DNA of 64,000 bases from Streptomyces sp. NBC_01235. Its GTDB lineage: Bacteria; Actinomycetota; Actinomycetes; Streptomycetales; Streptomycetaceae. Location: contig NZ_CP108513.1 of NCBI RefSeq assembly GCF_035989285.1, positions 1,426,001 to 1,490,000 on the forward strand. The letters run 5' to 3'. The notes beneath the pieces were generated by a model, which worked only from the letters and a program-made list of their open reading frames with translations, did not search any database and was not told the origin of the DNA. The position numbers were made by a program, and so were the translations under genes. Below are positions 17,593 to 64,000 of this stretch, in pieces (position 1 is the first letter of the stretch; each line of letters starts with the position of its first letter).

Positions 17593-18839
17593 TCAGCGCA
17601 CTTCCGCCAGGCGCTCCAGGTCGGCCACCAGGTCGTGCGGCCTCGGCATCGCCTCGGACTCGGCGCGCAGCCGCCGGGCCGCCTCACGGGCCTCCGGCTC
17701 GCCGATGAGCCGCCGCACCCCGTCGCGGACCTTCTCCACGGTGGCGTCGCCGTGGCGCAGGTACACGCCCGCTCCCGCGCGCTCGAGCGCCCCGCCACGC
17801 TGCTCGTGGTCGGCGATCAGGGTGGAGAGCATCATCTGGGGCACTCCGGTGACCATGGCGGTGGCGAAGGTGCCGTAGCCGCCGTGGTGGATGAGGGCCG
17901 AGCAGCTCGGCAGGAGCGTGCTCAGGGCGACCGAGTGGACGGCCCGGGCGTTGTCGGGAACGGTGCCGAGCTCCTCCAGCTGGGCGGGCAGCAGGGCGGC
18001 CACCACCTCCACGTCCTCGTCGGCGAGGGCCTCGAGGATCTGCGGTATGGAGACGTAGTCGCCGCCGTAGTCCTCGGTGTTGGAGGTGCCGAGGCTGAGG
18101 CAGACCCGAGGCCGCTTGGGCGCCTCCCGCAGCCAGTCCCACACCACCGCACGGCCGTTGTACGGGACGTACCGCATCGGCAGTTCGGGGGACGCGGACG
18201 GGATCGACAGGGACGGGGGCAGGGTGCTGATGGTGGCCTGGCCGTGCAGCAGCTCCTCGTCGCAGGAGAACCCGAAGGGCTCCGACCTCGCGGCCATCCA
18301 GTCGGCGAGCGGGTCGACCCGTTCCGCCTCGGGCTGCTCCCGCATCAGCTCCAGGTACGTCTGCCGGGTACGGCCCCACACGTCGGAGCACCACATCAGG
18401 CGGGCGTGGGCGGCTCCGCTGATCCGGGCGGCGAGGGCACCGGCGTACGCCAGCGGGTCCCGGATCACCAGGTCGGGCCGCCAGCCCTGGGCGAACGCGG
18501 CCAGGTCGTCGATCATGGGATCGTTGTAGGGGGCGAACGCGTACGGGACGCTCAGTGCGAAGCGCTCCTTCAGTTCCGCCCAGTCGACCCGGTCGCGTTC
18601 GCAGCGGCTCCAGTTCGCGGTCGCGTAGTCCTGCGACTCCCGGTAGGCGGACATGTCCCGGTGGACACCGTGGTCGGTGCCGACGGGAACGGCGGTGAGC
18701 CCGGCGCGGGTGATGGTCTCGACAGCGAGGGGATAGCTGGCCACCCGGACGTCGTGGCCGGCCGCGCTGAGCGCCCACGCCAGCGGAACCATCAGATACA
18801 CATGGGATTTCTCGGACAGGCTGACGAACAGGACCCGCA

Positions 18840-18843
<4 letters not shown>
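17593..18843 (-). CDS. Macrolide glycosyltransferase, GT1 family (416 aa)
   Basis: This enzyme transfers a dTDP-deoxysugar to the macrolide. The GT-B fold is recognisable from the N-terminal [20 protein letters not shown], the acceptor-side sequence [12 protein letters not shown] and the C-terminal donor-binding [18 protein letters not shown]. Start and overall pattern resemble EryCIII/DesVII-type transferases. Those usually need a P450-like activator protein for aminosugars; no such gene is in the window, which favours a neutral sugar or an activator elsewhere. ATG at 18843 overlaps the PKS C stop as ATGA and is followed at once by a second ATG (18840), so translation is coupled to the terminal PKS. 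Aglycone position and sugar identity cannot be told from the sequence. Confidence 0.93.
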
Positions 18844-29797
<10,954 letters not shown>

Positions 29798-29801
<4 letters not shown>

Positions 29802-29862
29802 GCGTACTCCCCCACCTGGAAGGTCGTGTCGGTCGTGGCGGTGGCCAAGGTCGTGGTGCCGG

Positions 29863-29866
<4 letters not shown>
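29798..29866 (-). CDS. Mini-ORF (22 aa) bridging PKS B and PKS C
   Basis: ATG at 29866 overlaps the PKS B stop as ATGA, and its TGA at 29800-29798 overlaps the PKS C start as GTGA. The 22-residue peptide is Thr-rich ([20 protein letters not shown], then Tyr-Ala) and resembles no protein I know. The plausible role is translational coupling across the 61-bp spacer between two giant genes, not a functional peptide. It could also be chance. Confidence 0.35.
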
Positions 29867-45663
<15,797 letters not shown>

Positions 45664-45699
45664 ATCCCTGAGCCGATGCCGACGGTTTCCCGCGGCTGA

Positions 45700-64000
<18,301 letters not shown>

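Noticed and set aside
17529..17798. Upstream extension of the ferredoxin
   Set aside because: The frame is open but overlaps the glycosyltransferase C-terminus in another frame and adds about 90 non-ferredoxin residues.

Overview
The window is a very GC-rich stretch of actinomycete DNA, most likely Streptomyces. GTG and TTG starts, C/G-biased third codon positions and the gene content all fit that. Almost all of it is one glycosylated-macrolide biosynthetic locus built on modular type I polyketide synthases (PKS). Both ends are cut inside PKS genes, so the cluster extends past the window on both sides.

Layout, left to right. (1) 1-10059, minus strand: the starter PKS. It has a KSQ-AT-ACP loading module, a fully reducing module 1 and the beginning of module 2, and it leaves the window at the left. 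(2) 10270-11715, minus: a cytochrome P450. (3) 11716-12026: a 311-bp divergent intergenic region with a 16-bp palindrome-like site resembling the PAS-LuxR (PimM-type) operator. (4) 12027-13879, plus: a small membrane protein and an aldo-keto reductase. A strong hairpin follows, between two convergent transcription units. (5) 13996-64000, minus: a co-directional run of about 50 kb. In transcription order it holds PKS A (cut at the right edge), PKS B, PKS C with a C-terminal thioesterase, a macrolide-type glycosyltransferase, a [3Fe-4S] ferredoxin, glucose-1-phosphate thymidylyltransferase, dTDP-glucose 4,6-dehydratase and a FAD-dependent ferredoxin reductase. Several junctions in this run are 4-base start/stop overlaps.

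How the genes work together. The starter PKS makes an acetyl unit by decarboxylating malonyl-ACP (the KS active-site Cys is Gln) and extends it once with full reduction. Later modules lie outside the window. PKS A, B and C then act in that order; docking helices at their ends and the thioesterase on C support this. From domain content, the carboxyl end of the chain is predicted as: C2=C3 alkene, 4-methyl, 5-OH, 7-OH, 11-OH, 14-methyl, 15-OH, 17-oxo and 19-OH. The 17-oxo comes from an unusual module that has a dehydratase but no ketoreductase. After release, the aglycone would be oxidised by the P450, probably fed electrons by the local ferredoxin and ferredoxin reductase, and glycosylated with a dTDP-6-deoxyhexose. 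Only the first two sugar steps, and possibly a third (the aldo-keto reductase), are encoded here.

I do not recognise a specific known product. The C14-methyl/C15-OH/C17-oxo pattern recalls large hemiketal-containing polyol macrolides, but that is only a structural hint. I saw no tRNA, rRNA, CRISPR array, insertion sequence or transposase, and no pathway-specific regulator or exporter gene inside the window.
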